Below, piece after piece: positions 14,201 through 29,200 of a stretch of 64,000 nucleotides of DNA. Positions within the stretch are counted from its first letter, which is position 1; each line of letters opens with the position of its first letter. This DNA is from Colius striatus (lineage: Eukaryota > Chordata > Aves > Coliiformes > Coliidae). A model generated the notes under the pieces. It searched no databases. It had not been told where the DNA came from and was given only the letters and a program-made list of their open reading frames with translations. Both the position numbers and the translations under genes were made by a program. The stretch lies in the NCBI RefSeq assembly GCF_028858725.1, contig NC_084767.1, positions 20,909,895 to 20,973,894 of the forward strand, in the 5' to 3' direction.

Positions 14201-17200
14201 CAGGACAAGCCCCTAAACTTGTGCCAAGAAGCTTTGAGACAGGGTTTGATGCACAAGATACAAACTGCTTGCATTGTGTAGCTGTAACACAGCCACTCAT
14301 CATTTAGGGATGGAAAAAAACCCCACAAAACGTCATTGTGTCAGGGGGCTGGGTTCCCAGACACCTGTTCACTCCCAGTACTGCACAGCTCAGACACAAG
14401 CAGAGGGTTTGAGGCCTTATTAGCTCTGATCAGAATGAACATGAACCTGTAGCAACCAGCTGTGGGCCAGGACGCCCTTCCATGAGGTCCTGTGGAAAAG
14501 AGAGACAGAGTTTTTTGTCTCAACTGAGAATAAGCACCATGTAGCCACTTCCTTGTGCACAACAAGCTGCCAGACATTCCAAGAGGAAGTCCTGAGCAGC
14601 TTAGTTACTACAGCCGTGGGAACTCTTCTACCACTGAGACAGAGGCGCCTCTTCAAGGAAATTAAATCTCAGTTAAGAGATTTCCCTCAACAACAAATGG
14701 ATGTAATAGTGTGTAATTGCTGCTGTTAGGAAGATCACATCCATTTTAGACTTTAATACTTTTAGTGTCAAGCAATCTGAAAGCAGAGAAGACTCGCCAG
14801 ATTTTTTTTGAGGGGGGACAAGGGGAGGCGCTTTTCTTTTTGGCAGTTTTTTTGGGGGGGAGAGAGGGCAGAGGTCTTTTGGCTTGGGGGTTTGGTAAGG
14901 CTTTGGGTTTTTTTTGGCTTTTTTTTTTTTGGTGTGTGCTTTATCTGTTTGTGAGTTTTGTTTGTTTGGTTTTTTTTCACCTCAGATAAGAAAAAGTTGA
15001 TAAGCTTGCTATGTATTTTGCCTGAAATCTCAGAAACACCCAGCAGCTCAGAGGTGGCATAAATAAGTAAAGCTGAAAACATCAGATTTCCTTTTTTTCC
15101 CCACAAGAAACATAAGAACTGAAACTTCCAGTAATCTCAACATTTCCCCAAAAGCAAGTTATAATGAAAGGGTTTCACAAAAAACACTTACGAGCCCATC
15201 TTCTGCAAGCCTAAATGAAGAAGTTTTAGGAAGTTGTATGTATTTATATGCCAGAATGTTGAAATATTAAGACCACTCACCCGGAGTATATCAGTCTGTG
15301 TTCCAAGCCCCTTGGTGCACATCTCCATCACGGAATAAGAGCAGAAGGTGACACGCACTTTGTACTGACTTACAGCAGACAACCACAGAGACACGTTGCT
15401 CTCCAGTTCCAGAGGAGGGACTAGAATTGACTGATGACCTGAATATACACTAGGGAGAAGGAGAAAAAGAAACAAGAAAGTTTCAAGCCAGCATAAAAAA
15501 ACAGCCCCAAAAGTTACATAAAGTCAACATGAAGCAAATACAGCAAATCTGAGAGCTTGGTATCTATTTGAACTTTAGCTTCTCTTTTCCACTGAAAACA
15601 AGCGTATCTTAGCTAGCTAAGAGCCACAGTTTTAAGTGACAAACTTTAAGGTAAGTGTATTTGTCCTGCATTAAATTGTGTTGAACTATAGTCAAATGCT
15701 TGAATAGAAAGAACTTCTGACACAAACATTAACATCTGAGATATCATTCCAGTTACAGGCTAAAGCTGGTACTGGAGCTTATTTTTGTGGGTCATTCTAG
15801 GGAAGACACATCTTTTACTTTGAGTGAAATGAGTTTCTAGGCACCATTCAAGTATTTAGTGTAATGGTATTGCACCATTCAAGTTTTTAGTGTAATTTTC
15901 TAGCCTTTGCCATAGGCACCTCAGTGACAATTTTCTAGTACAGTGTTAACTGAAGACCAGTTAACATAAGCAAAGTGAAATTCAGAATCATACCACCTTT
16001 TCACTCATTTTTTTAAAAAAAGGTTATATACTCATTTAAAGACAGTAAAAGCCATAACCACAGAGTCCCAAATTACCAAAAGTTTTTTTAGATCAGTTAC
16101 TATCAACAAAATCAGTGAAACACCCATCTGTAAAACCAGGCTTAGATAAAGAAATGTGTCTTTAAAAAAATAACAGCATCTCTTCAGCAGGTAGCTTAAC
16201 ACACTTGTCATTTCTCCTGACTAGAGTTGACATGTTTTTGTAGTGGGCAATACAATGAGGAGGGGTTATTTGCTTTTGTTTTTAAGCATTCTAAAATAGA
16301 AAAAAAACCCATTCTGTAATAAAGCAGTCTTTCACACCAAAACAAAGCTGTAACTCAGACAAAACATGGCAGACTTTGTATTAACTCTTGTAGGGAAAGC
16401 ATGATGCACACAGTTCCCTTCCTGAAATACATTTTTTGAAAATCCATTCAGATTTTAATTCTTTCATCACTGAGGTTTCTTCTCCCTCCACCCTGCCTCA
16501 CTTCATCAATGACATTAACCATCAGATGCTAGCAAAGTTTAATTTTTGCTTGCTTTCAGTACACATCCTTTCTGGTTGGGAAAATTGGCCAGAGAAGGAA
16601 CAGGTTAACTACAGTAAATTTAACTTGATTTGTTTAGAAAATAACCTTTCCTGTTCAGTTTCTGCATTTAAAAAAAAAAGGAAATATTTAATCCACTAAT
16701 AAATATTGGGATTGTTTAAAGCATATGGAATGTTTCAAGGGGCAAAAAGAGGAAAATTTTGCAGCTTTGCAGAATATGCTGCAATACAGTAGATACCTTA
16801 TTCAATCAATTCTTGTCTCATTGATTTTAAGAAACATTTAATTGCTTCCTCTAGCAGTATTTTGTATTGCATACCAATCTTGGAGTCAACACCATATGGT
16901 TTAATTGTAAAAGACTGAAAAAAATTATTTCTTTAATTCACGTGAAATAGATAATTATGTTGCTTTTTTTCCTTGGATTCACAGAATCATAGAATGGTAG
17001 GGGTTGGAAGGGACCTTTAGAGATCATCTAGTCCAACCCCCCTGCTCAAGCAGGTCCACCTAGATCAGGTCACACAGGAACATGTCCAGGCGGGTCTTGA
17101 AGACCTCCAAGGAAGGAGCCTCCACACCCTCCCTGGGCAGCCTGTGCCAGGGCTCCCTCACCCTCATAGTAAAATATTTTTTTCATATGTTTAAATGGAA

Positions 17201-20200
17201 CTTTTTGTGTTCCAGCTTCATCCCATTACCCCTTGTCCTGTTGCTAGATACCATAGAAAAAGGGTTGGGTCTCCTGTGCCCCAACCTCCTGACACTCACC
17301 CTTTAGATATTTGTAAATATTAATAAGATCCTCCCTCAGTCTCCTTTTTTCTAAACAGGCTTAGTTCCTGCAGCCTTTCCTCCTAAGATAGATGTTCCAG
17401 TCCCCTGATCATTCAGTATCTAATAAATTCCATGTGTAAAGCTCAAGTTAGAAACATAAATGAATTGTTATCACAAAAGATATTTTACAAAATGCCTATG
17501 AAAAGGTTGATTTGGCTTTCTCAGAGTTTCACCCATGACTGTCTCCTTGGATTTCAGAGGAGGCTGGGAACACAGGAGAAAGCCTACACCATACCTGCAC
17601 AAGCACCACAGTGCAAATCCCAAGCCACAGTAAGGGTCAAGGCAGATGGCAATCTGACGTGAAGGGTATAGCTCACACTGTAGCTTTATAGAGCGACATA
17701 AGGCACTTGTAGCTGCATGTGACATCTGTAAGAGGACAAGAGGTGCTCTCAGCGACTTTTTGGAAAATAAAATGAAACTTCAAAAGAGTAACATGTTATT
17801 ACTGAAAGAAATGCTTACTGGAGAAGACATGGCAACACGTAGTGGTTTGGGTATTTTTAAGCATCTAAAATCAGAAAGGGATACGTGCCCAAAATTTCAC
17901 AGGTACTTTTCAGATTTCATGAGTACTTTTCATAGTAATGGCAAATGACAGATCTCATTACATTGAGAGATGCCAAATTACATCTGACATCTCTATGATA
18001 AACGACAAATGAAAAGAGTCACAACATTTACAGCACTCTCCATTTAGTCCCTTTGGTGACTCCTCACACAGAGCCAGCCAGGCTGAATGCTTGCAAAAAC
18101 CACATCATGAAGCTTTGATATCACGTAAATTTAAAAATAAGGTTTCTGAACACTAATATGGTCTACTCACATTTTTGTGTTTCTCCTCTGGCAAGAGGAA
18201 TGAATGTGGAACATACCTATATATATAAGGAGACAAAGTATAATAATCTCTCTCTTGTTACTGTACCTTTACTCCTGCTAGTATACCAGTAGTAGACACA
18301 CTGAAGTCCAAGTATGCCAACATATCTGGAGATGTAGGTCTGAAAATACTAGCCAGCTTCTTTTTAGGCATGTCATCTATTTAAAATATATAAAAAGAGA
18401 AGAGTACCATATTACTATTGTGGAAAAAGTTCACAGGACAAGAATGTACCTTTACAGCATTAACACCAAACACTTTCTGTAGTTTCTGGACAGCTATTTT
18501 GATGCAATGCAAGATACTTCAACTAGGAGGTTATGGCATAACTAAATAAATAAATCAGTCTTCAAACTATTTATTCAAAACATTCTGTACCTGTATCCAA
18601 AATAGTGGGCCATGTTTTAATATCTACAGCTGTTGCAGCTTCCTTGGACTTCAGCAGCTTCATTATCGCTTGCGTGGTCAGTATACATGCAGACTTACTG
18701 ACCTGGAAGACATCCAGCATTAAACACATTTATAAAACCAGCAAATAAATGCTCAAATGATTTTCCATAAGCTGAGTGGATGAAGAAAAACATTGGAAGT
18801 AGATCAGAATAAATTAAAACAAGAGAAAGAACATTTTAAATTAGTTTCTTTAAAAAAAAGTCTGTATTGACAGCCACAGCATACTGATTTTTTTTTCCCT
18901 AGCTTATTTTACATTGCAGCAAAGCAATTTATCAGAGTGCATCAACCATCCTACAGTCACCAAAAGTATTAGGAGAGGAATGTCTTATACATACCTCTAC
19001 AATCATTTTGACGGTGGGCAGAGTGGTAGCAAGGTTCTGTGGATGAGGTGGGCGCACGGTGATAGGTACACAGCCAGCATACAAGCAGCCATAGAAAGTT
19101 GCTATCAAGTCTACTCCTGGAAAGGATATTTGTGAAATTAAGCCATTTTTTTCAGGATGAAAGGCCAAGGTCTTTCACCAAAATAAAAAAAAAGGACTGA
19201 TTTATTTCATTAAGAAGTAAAGATTTGTCACAGAGGTCCCTTCAAATGAACCCTCTGTTCTTGGCCATGCCCAATTCTGTAAGGTTAAAAATATTTTGCA
19301 TTTGAGACTTAGCAAAATTATTCAAACCCTACAAACTTTAAATTTGTAGGGGTGTATTTTCACAGAGAGGTAGTACAAAACAAGAAAAGTAACAAAACAT
19401 GGTACTGTGGGTTATGAAGATGACAACTCAAGGCTCTTTTAAAAAGCACACGTTTGTTTTCCACAATTACCAGTCTGAAATATGTGGTCATCCTACTTTT
19501 ACAAGATAATACTTTTTTCCTGAGATACACTTGAAAACACACATTAGTAATGTGAGTCTAGTCTCCAGATTTCACATCTAGAGACAGCCAGTCACAAAAG
19601 AAAGGGTGTTCATACACTGACATCCCTCATCTAGCTTTCAATGGATACATACGCAATTTCATTCCATTCTCTGAGGCTGAAAAATGAGAATTTGACTCTA
19701 AAGATTGTGCATCATAAAGTTTAGCCACATCTAATTAGAATAGACAAATTAAGATACTACATTGAAAGGGAAAATGTGACACTTTGCTGTCAAATGAAAA
19801 TCCCATTTAAAATCAGTCTATACAGTACTGACTCATACAGATAACATACATCAGGCCATATTTTCTTCTGGCCTCATCAAACAAACAAAAAACCATGATA
19901 GCTAAAGGCTGCCATTGATCAAAAGACTTACAATAACAAAATGACAAACAGGAAGTCTCTTCCTTGAAATACTAAGTCACTGCCATATGCCATTATAGTA
20001 AATGGATGTCTTGGCAAGAGTTGTTTCTTTTCTTGTGACGTCTGACTAGGATTTTTGCTGTCTGCACTGCCTTACCTGGCGGATACACCAGGGCCACATG
20101 GTCACCAACATTCAGTCGTCCTTTCTCCATCAGTGCGACTGCCACTCTCTCTGCTCTCTTGTGCAGCTGTATGCACGAGGCAGTGCTAGCTACAGTGCCC

Positions 20201-23200
20201 TGCACAAAACAGAAGCAATGCCAGAAAACTTTGTGGAGAACAGTTTGAAACTGAATAAAGTACATGCTGCAGATGCAACTTTTCATAGTCCCGATTTTAA
20301 CAATTCAGTCAACACTTTAAAAGGCTCTGTCTCAGTGTTCTGGAAGCCGTGACGCTTTTACACATTATTTTTAACATCAAATAGCGAGGAAGCTTCTAAA
20401 TGCATTTTGTACCACAAACAAAATATCTTAAAAATATTTTAAATGTCACAGTCCAAGGGAGAAAACACAGCAGTAATAGCAATAACACCATTGTTCTAGC
20501 AGCAAGTGAAGTGCTGCATCAGCTTTCCCCTACAACACATAGCCAAACCTCCAGATGTTTTTGAAGTCAGCAATCTGAAAAGTGCAAAGGAAACTCTGCT
20601 GATGTCTTTGGTATAGACAAAAACTCTTTCAAAAGGTTCAGACAGGCAACTTGAGCTGTGGTTGGTGTGTTCTGCCACTTCTTGTGCATCTGCTGAAGGC
20701 CTATTTGCTACAACTATGCATCTGGAAACTCTTCACATGGAAGCAGCTGTATCTTTGGATGGCTTAAGCAGTTGCAACGTCATGGGGACTCCAAAAAGCT
20801 TGGTCTAGTTTTTGATGTGAAGACAGAAAACATTCTTTTGCTATTCAGCCTAGAAAGTCATGCCTCAGCCTTAAGCTGAGTCAGGTTGGGATGTATCTGT
20901 TTTTCCAAGACTACAGTCTGATTAAAAGAACACTGGTGGGACCATCACCTCAGAGGAAAACAACTCAGGACTCAACTGAGCCTCCCACTACACAGATAAA
21001 GATTATCACAGCAAATGTCTGCTATACAAGCATTTGGTTTCAAGTACAAGATGAGCTGTCACATGTAATCCTCAACCCAGGAGGCCAAGCCTCTGATCCA
21101 AGGCCTAGTTTGATGCAGGATGGCACTGGCACTCTGTTCAGTTTTAGTAAGGAAACTTGTTAAAGCCTGGGAGCTAAAGTCATGCAAAATAAGAACAGTC
21201 CATATGGTGTGTATTGATATAGGAACAGCAACAGCTTAAGGACTTGGGAGAAAAATATTGACAAGAAAAGGTGTAAAACAAAAGGGTTTCCATGAAGAGC
21301 TGTGAGCACACTGATGTTTAGCACTGTAGCTATTTAAAACGTGTGCTCACCAACAGGTAATTTATTTGTGCTTAAGTTTTGTGTTTCTTTTTTCCAGTCT
21401 CCTTGTGAAGTGTAAAAGTTGGTTGAACAAAGTGGCCCAGGAAGGGGCTTCATCATATTATAAAATCTCTCAAAAGTGTCATCTGAGAGAAGCATTAGCC
21501 AGTTCTGTGGTTTTTAACAATAACTATATTTAACAATAACTATATTGTTAAAGCAGAGTCTCATGAGAAAATTCAGAACTTTGAACCATGTCCTAAATCA
21601 TTTTACCTGCCTGAATAAGGCTCCCAAAGGCAAATCCTTCACTTCCCAAGGACTGCTGCTGGACCTTCTGACAGCATGTTCCTTATCTCACATACTTGCA
21701 GTACAGCACAAGCTAGGCTAAATTTGTCACTGGGCTGCTCCTATCACTGGAAGGGTAGCTACTGAGTACAGGCGTAAATAAAAATTGACCAATTTTGCAG
21801 TGCTCCTCCAGCCCAGGATGACTGAAATACTGAAGAACATAGAAAAGTTATTTACACCCTTTTACAAACTGTTGGATGCACAACAGTGGTGAATGCTCCA
21901 AAACTACTGACAGTCATAGGCAGAGGAAAGTGGCTGTAGGCCAAAATTATGTGTTTATTAAGAAACATGACTGTTGCCTTCTTGTATATCATAAAGGCTC
22001 AGACAGCTGTTGAATAAAATAAGTATATAGAGCCTATAAGTACACAGAGCCTGCACTCCAAAACCGAAGCATTTACTTGCTCATGTTTGAGTGATTAAGT
22101 GCCATTCTTTTGCGGGGCAGAGCTTAAGCAAGAACAAGGCATCATTGTCTCCTAAAAGCTGTTGCAGTGCTCCTGGAAAATATGACTGCAAAGCTGTCCC
22201 AAGGATTCTATAATTAGGCTCCAGATCTTCTAATAAAAAAATTGTCCAGCTCTGACTTCCACTTACCCCTGTGCTCAGGGACAAAGACAGAAGAGTGGCT
22301 TCCATTGATACGACAAAAGCTGTGTTCCAGCAGGAAATGCAATTACTGCACCATTTTAAGCTTGGCAGAACGTATACTAAAATGCCAGCAGTGGAATAAA
22401 AGAGGTGGAATAAAAGATTGTGCATACAATTTCAGATGTGGAAACATGCTGCTTGCTAACTATGAAAATAACCTGAAGCATTTTACAAAACGATTTCTAG
22501 CTGGAGTTTTCTTAGAATCTGAACCATCTTTTGATGATCTCAACCTCTAAAAGTATGACCTAAAGTGCATCCCACCTTGGAATTCAACAAAAGGAAGAGG
22601 GGATGATCTGGAGTTGTCTGAGCTCGCCACTGAAGAACATCTGCTAAATACAGGAACTGAAACAGAGAAAGAAAAAACAAAGGAGACACTCAGATTCACT
22701 CGAAAGGCACCAGTGCTTAGTTTCAGCAGAATACTGTAACTGGTCTTTTTTTCTTTTGAATAAGCAAATTCAAGTATTTAATAACACCAGGACATCAGTG
22801 TTACCTTTCTTGCCTGGTCATTATCCTCCAACTGTGTAACATCTCTCCCTGAGGCTTGTGCAATTCTCTTTCCAGCAACAAGGTTTCCTACTATCATTGA
22901 AGCAGGACCAACATCTGCATTTGGAAAAACAGTGACAAATGAGGAAAAGTAATGTAAGGAACATATAATAATTTGCAATTCAGTTTGTAGATTACTAGAA
23001 ATGCCATGTGTAACATAGGTCTGAAAGGACGAAAAGATAAAACCGAGGAGCATACAACACAAAAAGAGAGAAGAGGGTAGTGTGGTACATTAAAAATCAT
23101 CCTTTTATAAGTATGGTATATTACAAATCAGCCTATTATTGATTTGACAAATTGAGGTCTGTCTGTACTTCAGTTGTATTACGTGAGTTACAGTACATCT

Positions 23201-26200
23201 GAGGATTGGCCTTTGCAAGATGGCCAGCGCAGGAACAATTTATACTGTGGCTACAGAAGCATGAATTGGTGCACGTCTTTGCATTAACCTGGGACTCGAG
23301 GCAGATCCTAATGCCCTCACCAAGCTCTGGGCTGCTGTGACACCACCACGAAAGCTGTGCAGTTTAAAGCCCTCCAACAAGCACAGGCATGAGCTGTCAC
23401 ATTGCCTCAGGACCATACTCCACATCTACCCTCAGAGACAGATACAGCCTGGTTTACTCACCTGGTTGTTTCTGTCGAGGCTTAGGCAGGTTAGTAACGC
23501 AAGTATGCGGACACATCAAGACATTACAAGGGTGCAGAGCACCCTCTAAAAAGCGCTGCTTGGTTTCCGAAATATGAATTCCTCCGAGCGGAGCCTTTGG
23601 CAACGTGTTGGCTGGCACCAAGGCCAGACAGTAGACACCCACTTGGTGAATGCTATCAATTGCCTTCACAGAAAGGGAGAAAAAAATCCCATTTCACGTT
23701 ATCGACTGGGATGAGGCTGGAGTAAGAATTTGAATTCAAGTCACTTAATAACATTAAAATTTTTACTTGCACCATAGTTTGCAAATAAAGGGTCCAATTC
23801 TGCACTCACTGAACTCATAGAAGTTGTGCCATGACTTCAATGGGAGCAGGAGCAGACCCAGGACTTTGCTTGTGCACTCTATCAAGAGGATGCCACCTGC
23901 ACATCAGGGATTAGGAAAGTCTCTTATAAGTTGGCAAAAAGTGCAGAGATTTTAAAAAGCCGAAATTATACCACAGCAAATTTAGCACGTATGGCACGAT
24001 CACAAAAGCGCAGTAGAACATAAAACTACAAAAATAGGGAGGGAAATATCTTGCTGCCTGAACTCAAGTGTTTGTTTTAGATATAACACTTCTAAAAAGA
24101 GAAATATTTTCTCTCATGAAAAAAACAGCTTTTCTATTACTAGATATTCTGTCCAAAAAATATTACAAAGCTGTAATCAGACAGAAACCATTACTATGTA
24201 GCTGCCTTACTCATGAGAGGAATCTTCCCTTAACTTGTTCTCAATAGCCTTCCCTTCAGTTACCTCTTCACCAATCTTCTTCCATTATTGCTCTGTCATT
24301 TCTTACTTTCTTCAAACCAATTGATTAATTCTGAAATCCTCAAATGCAAATCTACCAGAATTGCCCTCCCTCCTGGTCCCCCAGGGAAACACATTAGTAA
24401 TCAAGGGAAAAAAATTAGAATGTTTACTCTTGGAGATCTACAGTAAGTATGTCAGTGACATAAAAAAATTTCAGAGTCTTAGCACTAAGTATATCCTTAA
24501 ACATTTTCAGACTTAACTCTCCTAGCCAGTGTGAAATCAGCAGAGTTGTGCAGGATTAAAACAAATACAAGTTAACATCCTTAGAGAATCCTAGTAATAT
24601 GAAGTTAAAGAACATTCTGAAAGTAAGTCTTGCTTTTTACAAAATTCTGTTAATTATCAACCCTGAAATACATTCTGAAGTCAGCTTATTGCAGCTCTCT
24701 GCAGTTACACTGATTGGTTTTTCTTATGGGAAAAAAAAGATGCTCTAATATTCTCATTTCATACATCAGCCTTCATCACCTGGAAAGAGAGAAAGGACAG
24801 ACTGACTACCTGTAGAACCCTGCTCATCCACTGAAAACTATCCTCCTCTGACGCATCAGGACGCTGCTCTGCCACAAGCACTATTCGATCATCATGCAAA
24901 ACGGTCACAGAAAACACTGCTATCCTAAAACGCAAAGGACAGAAGAATGATAGGATACAACATATGATGAACATGGCATGGTTTATTTTAATGTGGAAAT
25001 GACTGCAACCTTTAATGGTACTGTTTCAACACACACGAGCATTACTCATGCCAGATCGTCACAAAGTCACAGACAAATTTTGAACAAATTTAGTTCAGTA
25101 TTGCAATACATTTCTGTTGGGGTCAGGTGAATCTGCAGTCATCAGTGTAGCATGTGTTGACACAGGCAAGTTCCATACATGCAGGGGCTGTGCAAACCTG
25201 GCCTATGTAACTCTATCATGCATGCTGAACTTGTTGCACCTACACAAGACATGCCTTCTGAAAGATAACAACTATGCCAAATTACTGACCCGCATGTCTA
25301 TCAATGCTTGTGCTGAAAAATACTTACTCCCATTTGGGAACTAAATTAGTTTTAAGCTTGCATCTTCTTAGGATAAAATATTAATAATGCCTCAATCAGG
25401 TATGCACCATTATTTTTATGATACTTCAATTGCACAAGTTATGCAAAAACAAACAACAGAACCATTTTGGTTGGAAAACACCTTTAAGATCATTGAGCCT
25501 AACTGCTGACCTAACACTGCCAGGACCACCACTAAACCATGTCCCTCAGCACCTCAGCTACATGGCTTTTCAATATCTCCAGGGATGAGGACTCTACCAT
25601 TTCTCTGGGCAGCCTGTGCCAGTGTCTAACAATCCTCTCAGGGAAAATGATCTTCCTCATCTCCAACCTGAATCTGCCCTGGAGCAACCTGAGGCTGTTT
25701 CTTCTTGTCGTATCACTTGTTACTTGGGAGCAGAGACTGATCCCCACCTTATTAAAACATCCTTTCAGGAGGAAAATTTGAATGACTTGGGTTGGAAGGA
25801 ACATTTACAGATCATCTAAGTCCAACTCAGCCTGCAAGGAGCAGGGATATCTTCAATCAGATCAGATTGCTCAGAGCCTTATCCATCCTCAACCTCCAAT
25901 GTTTCCTGTGATGGGGCATCTGCTATCCCTCTGTGCAGCCTGTATTAGTGTTTCAGCACCCTCACCGTAAAAAAATGTCTACCTTATATCTAGTCTTAAT
26001 CTCCCTTTTTCAGTTTAGAACCATCACTCTTTGTCCTGTCATAATAGGCTATATTAAAATGTCTCTTGCCCTGTTTCTTTTAAGTGCGCTTTAGGTATTG
26101 AAAGGCCACATTAAGCGCCTTCCCTAAACATCACCAACTCTCTAGGTGCTTCCTCCAGGGAGAGGTGTTCCATTCCCCTGATCATCTTTGTGGCCTCCTG

Positions 26201-29200
26201 TGGACCCACTCCTTCTTGAGGTCAGGACCATGGCACTCAAGGCAGCATTGCAGGTGGTATCTCACCAGAGCAGAGCAGAGAATCATCTCCCTCAGCCCTC
26301 TGGTCATGCTGCTCTGGATGCAGCCCAGGATATGGTTGGCTTCCTGGGACGTGAGTGCACATTACCAGGCTATGTCCAGCTTTTCATCCATCCATATCTC
26401 CAAGTCCTCCTTTGCAGAGCTGCTCTCAATCCCTTCATCCCTCAGTCTGTACTGACACTGGGGGTTGTCCTCACCCAGGTGCAGGACCTTGCACTTGGCC
26501 TTGCTGAACTTCACTGAGGTTCACACGGGCCCACTCTCCAGCCTATCTTGGTGCCTCTGAAAGACAACTCATCCCTCAGACATGTCAACTGCACCACTCA
26601 GCTTGGTGTTATCTGCAAATTTGCTGAGGGTGCACTCAATCCCACTATGTTGTTGATGAAGATATTAAACTGTATTGGTCCCAATACAGACCCCTGAGGG
26701 ATATCACTAATCGTTAGATCTCATCTATGATCCTGACACTGAGCCATTGATCACTGACGATCACTAAGGCTGGCGATACAGCACATGCTGTCTTCGAAGG
26801 TCTTTCAACAGCCTTCTAGTTTGTTCTTTGTAACATACTGCAAAGTTCTATAACACACTGCAAAGTTCTTCCCATGGTCATTCTGCATGAAAGGCTCAGT
26901 TAGACAAAGGGGAGTTGTGTTTCACATTTGGCATATAAGTTCTCTTTGACTGTCTCAAGCTTTGAAACAGACACTTTAAAAAGACACTTAAAGATCCATT
27001 TTCCTACTATGTGAAAATAATTGTAAATTTATGATACATGAAGCGTGGTGTCAATATCTGCCAAGTTAGCAGGGACTGCCCAGTTGTTACCTGCCATATG
27101 ACAACCCAGTGCCAGCATTCCTACACAATACACATGTAAAAATCACATGCAAAGTGTATACTATGTTACTTGTTGATATTTTCTGGGTGAAAAAAGAAGC
27201 AACGAAGTCCAATCAGCACAGCTGAAGTTTATAATATACTCACTCACCTTCCCCGATAGACAAACTTCATGGGTTCAACTGCCAATGCGGTGGCTACCAC
27301 ATCATCTGCATTGTGCCTGCGGCCACTGACTGTCATTAAGCCATCCAATTTTCCTACCACAAACACCAAATAGTCCTGGAAAGAAGACAGGATTAGCCAA
27401 CAGAGGTGAAAAAACATCTAGATTTGTGACATCGCCTGACAAAAGTCATCAATATTCACAAGGTCTATATGAGGTCACTGCCCTGACACAGAATTATGAT
27501 GAATTCTGTGGCATCACTTAAGAGTTGAGAGTCAGAACAAAGCAGGGCCCCAGATGGCTTGCTCACACTTACAGGACCCACAAAGCCAAGCAATCCTGTT
27601 CTTGTAAAGGGCTGGTCTGAAACAGGCACGCCGGCTGCCGTCACTGGAATGGCCTGAAAGAATATGTAGGTATTCAGACACTCACAGTACCAATGAGAAA
27701 AGTGAAGCTAAAATGCTTCCTGCCTTGGTTTCATTGCAGCTGTATGCTCAGTGGAGAAAAATTACCCAATGACAACAGATACTATCATGTCAAGTAAGAG
27801 CAACGTTTTTTTGAATAACGAAGAGCACACCGATTCTGAACTCTGTGGCAGCCTTCTTTCTTACACTTGTCTCATCTACTTAGCTTTCACAACAGGAGTT
27901 CACATCACTTTCTAAATACATACTCATTTAGCACTTAATCACAAATTGTGTTGCCATGGTTAACATCCCCAGTGAAACATATACCCAGGCATATAATTTC
28001 AATTGCAACAAACACTCCACTATCAGAACTTTAAGGAATTTAAGTTTGCTGCAATTATGGGACTGCCTACAATGGAGAACTAGGGCAAAAGCACTAAGCT
28101 CACCAGCGAGTTCTACTCATTGGCTCAGGTGGTTTTCTTGCCTTTCCTCTGCCCCCCAACTCCTCCATTACATTAGGTGGTTCCATTATATCCCACTGGC
28201 TCTCTCCCTAGCTAAGGACAGTGCTGAAAGATAAGCTGTTTAAAGTGCTGAGGCCTGGCAAGCTGACAGAAAGAGCCTGTTTTGTAAGAGAAGACCGTGG
28301 ACAAGTTTTCTTTCATCTCTCTGGTAGAACTCTGTACTTCAACTGAGTCTTCAAATTTATGCACAGTGTTTGTGAGACTCCCAGAGGACTTTCACTCCTT
28401 TCTTGGAGAGGGGAAACATGAAATAAGGGTACCACTGTGAGAAAAAGATCTGAACAGAAATATTGCTTTTGCTTTACTTTGCCAAACTAGGAGGCTTATA
28501 ACTGTTACACTACACTTTTACTGTCTCTTCTTCCATATACCTAGCAACATAATTTCATATACCCAACAGCAGACTGTTCAGTGTTCTAAGCATTACAGCA
28601 AATCAAGACTACAGTTCAGTCAGAAAAGCATGTATTGTTTGTGACATACAAAGGAAGCTTTTCTAAATAATTTACTATATCTTAACAAATGCATTTTGAT
28701 AGTATAAAGAAGCTTGCTAATATCAGATTAACTTCTAACTCTATGTAAAGTGTATTTGGACAGGCCTTTTCCTAATAAAACAAAAAAGGAAACTTAAGGA
28801 ACAAGTAAGTTTATTTGTAAGAAGAAATACTAGAAAAGCAATAACGAAATTTTACATTACATAAAGAAATACAAACCTCAAACACATTCTTGGTGATGCC
28901 GAGGAGGCCAAAATAAGCCATTCCAGTTGCACCTGAATTCACACATATTTCTCCAACCTCATCGGCTTTACACAGATAGGGAGTCCCATCCACCTTCACA
29001 ACACACACATTTGCTAAAGGGAGAACAACAACACAGAATCACAGCATTGGTGTGCTTCAGCAGCTGACCCAGAAGTTTCTTTGCCACTGCCAGGCAAACA
29101 AAGGTGACATCTATCTTCCTGACAGTCTATACAATGTGTTCTCCAAGATTGAAGATGCAAGTTCACAAAGGCATATATTTTGTTTCTTACAGTGCCTCAT

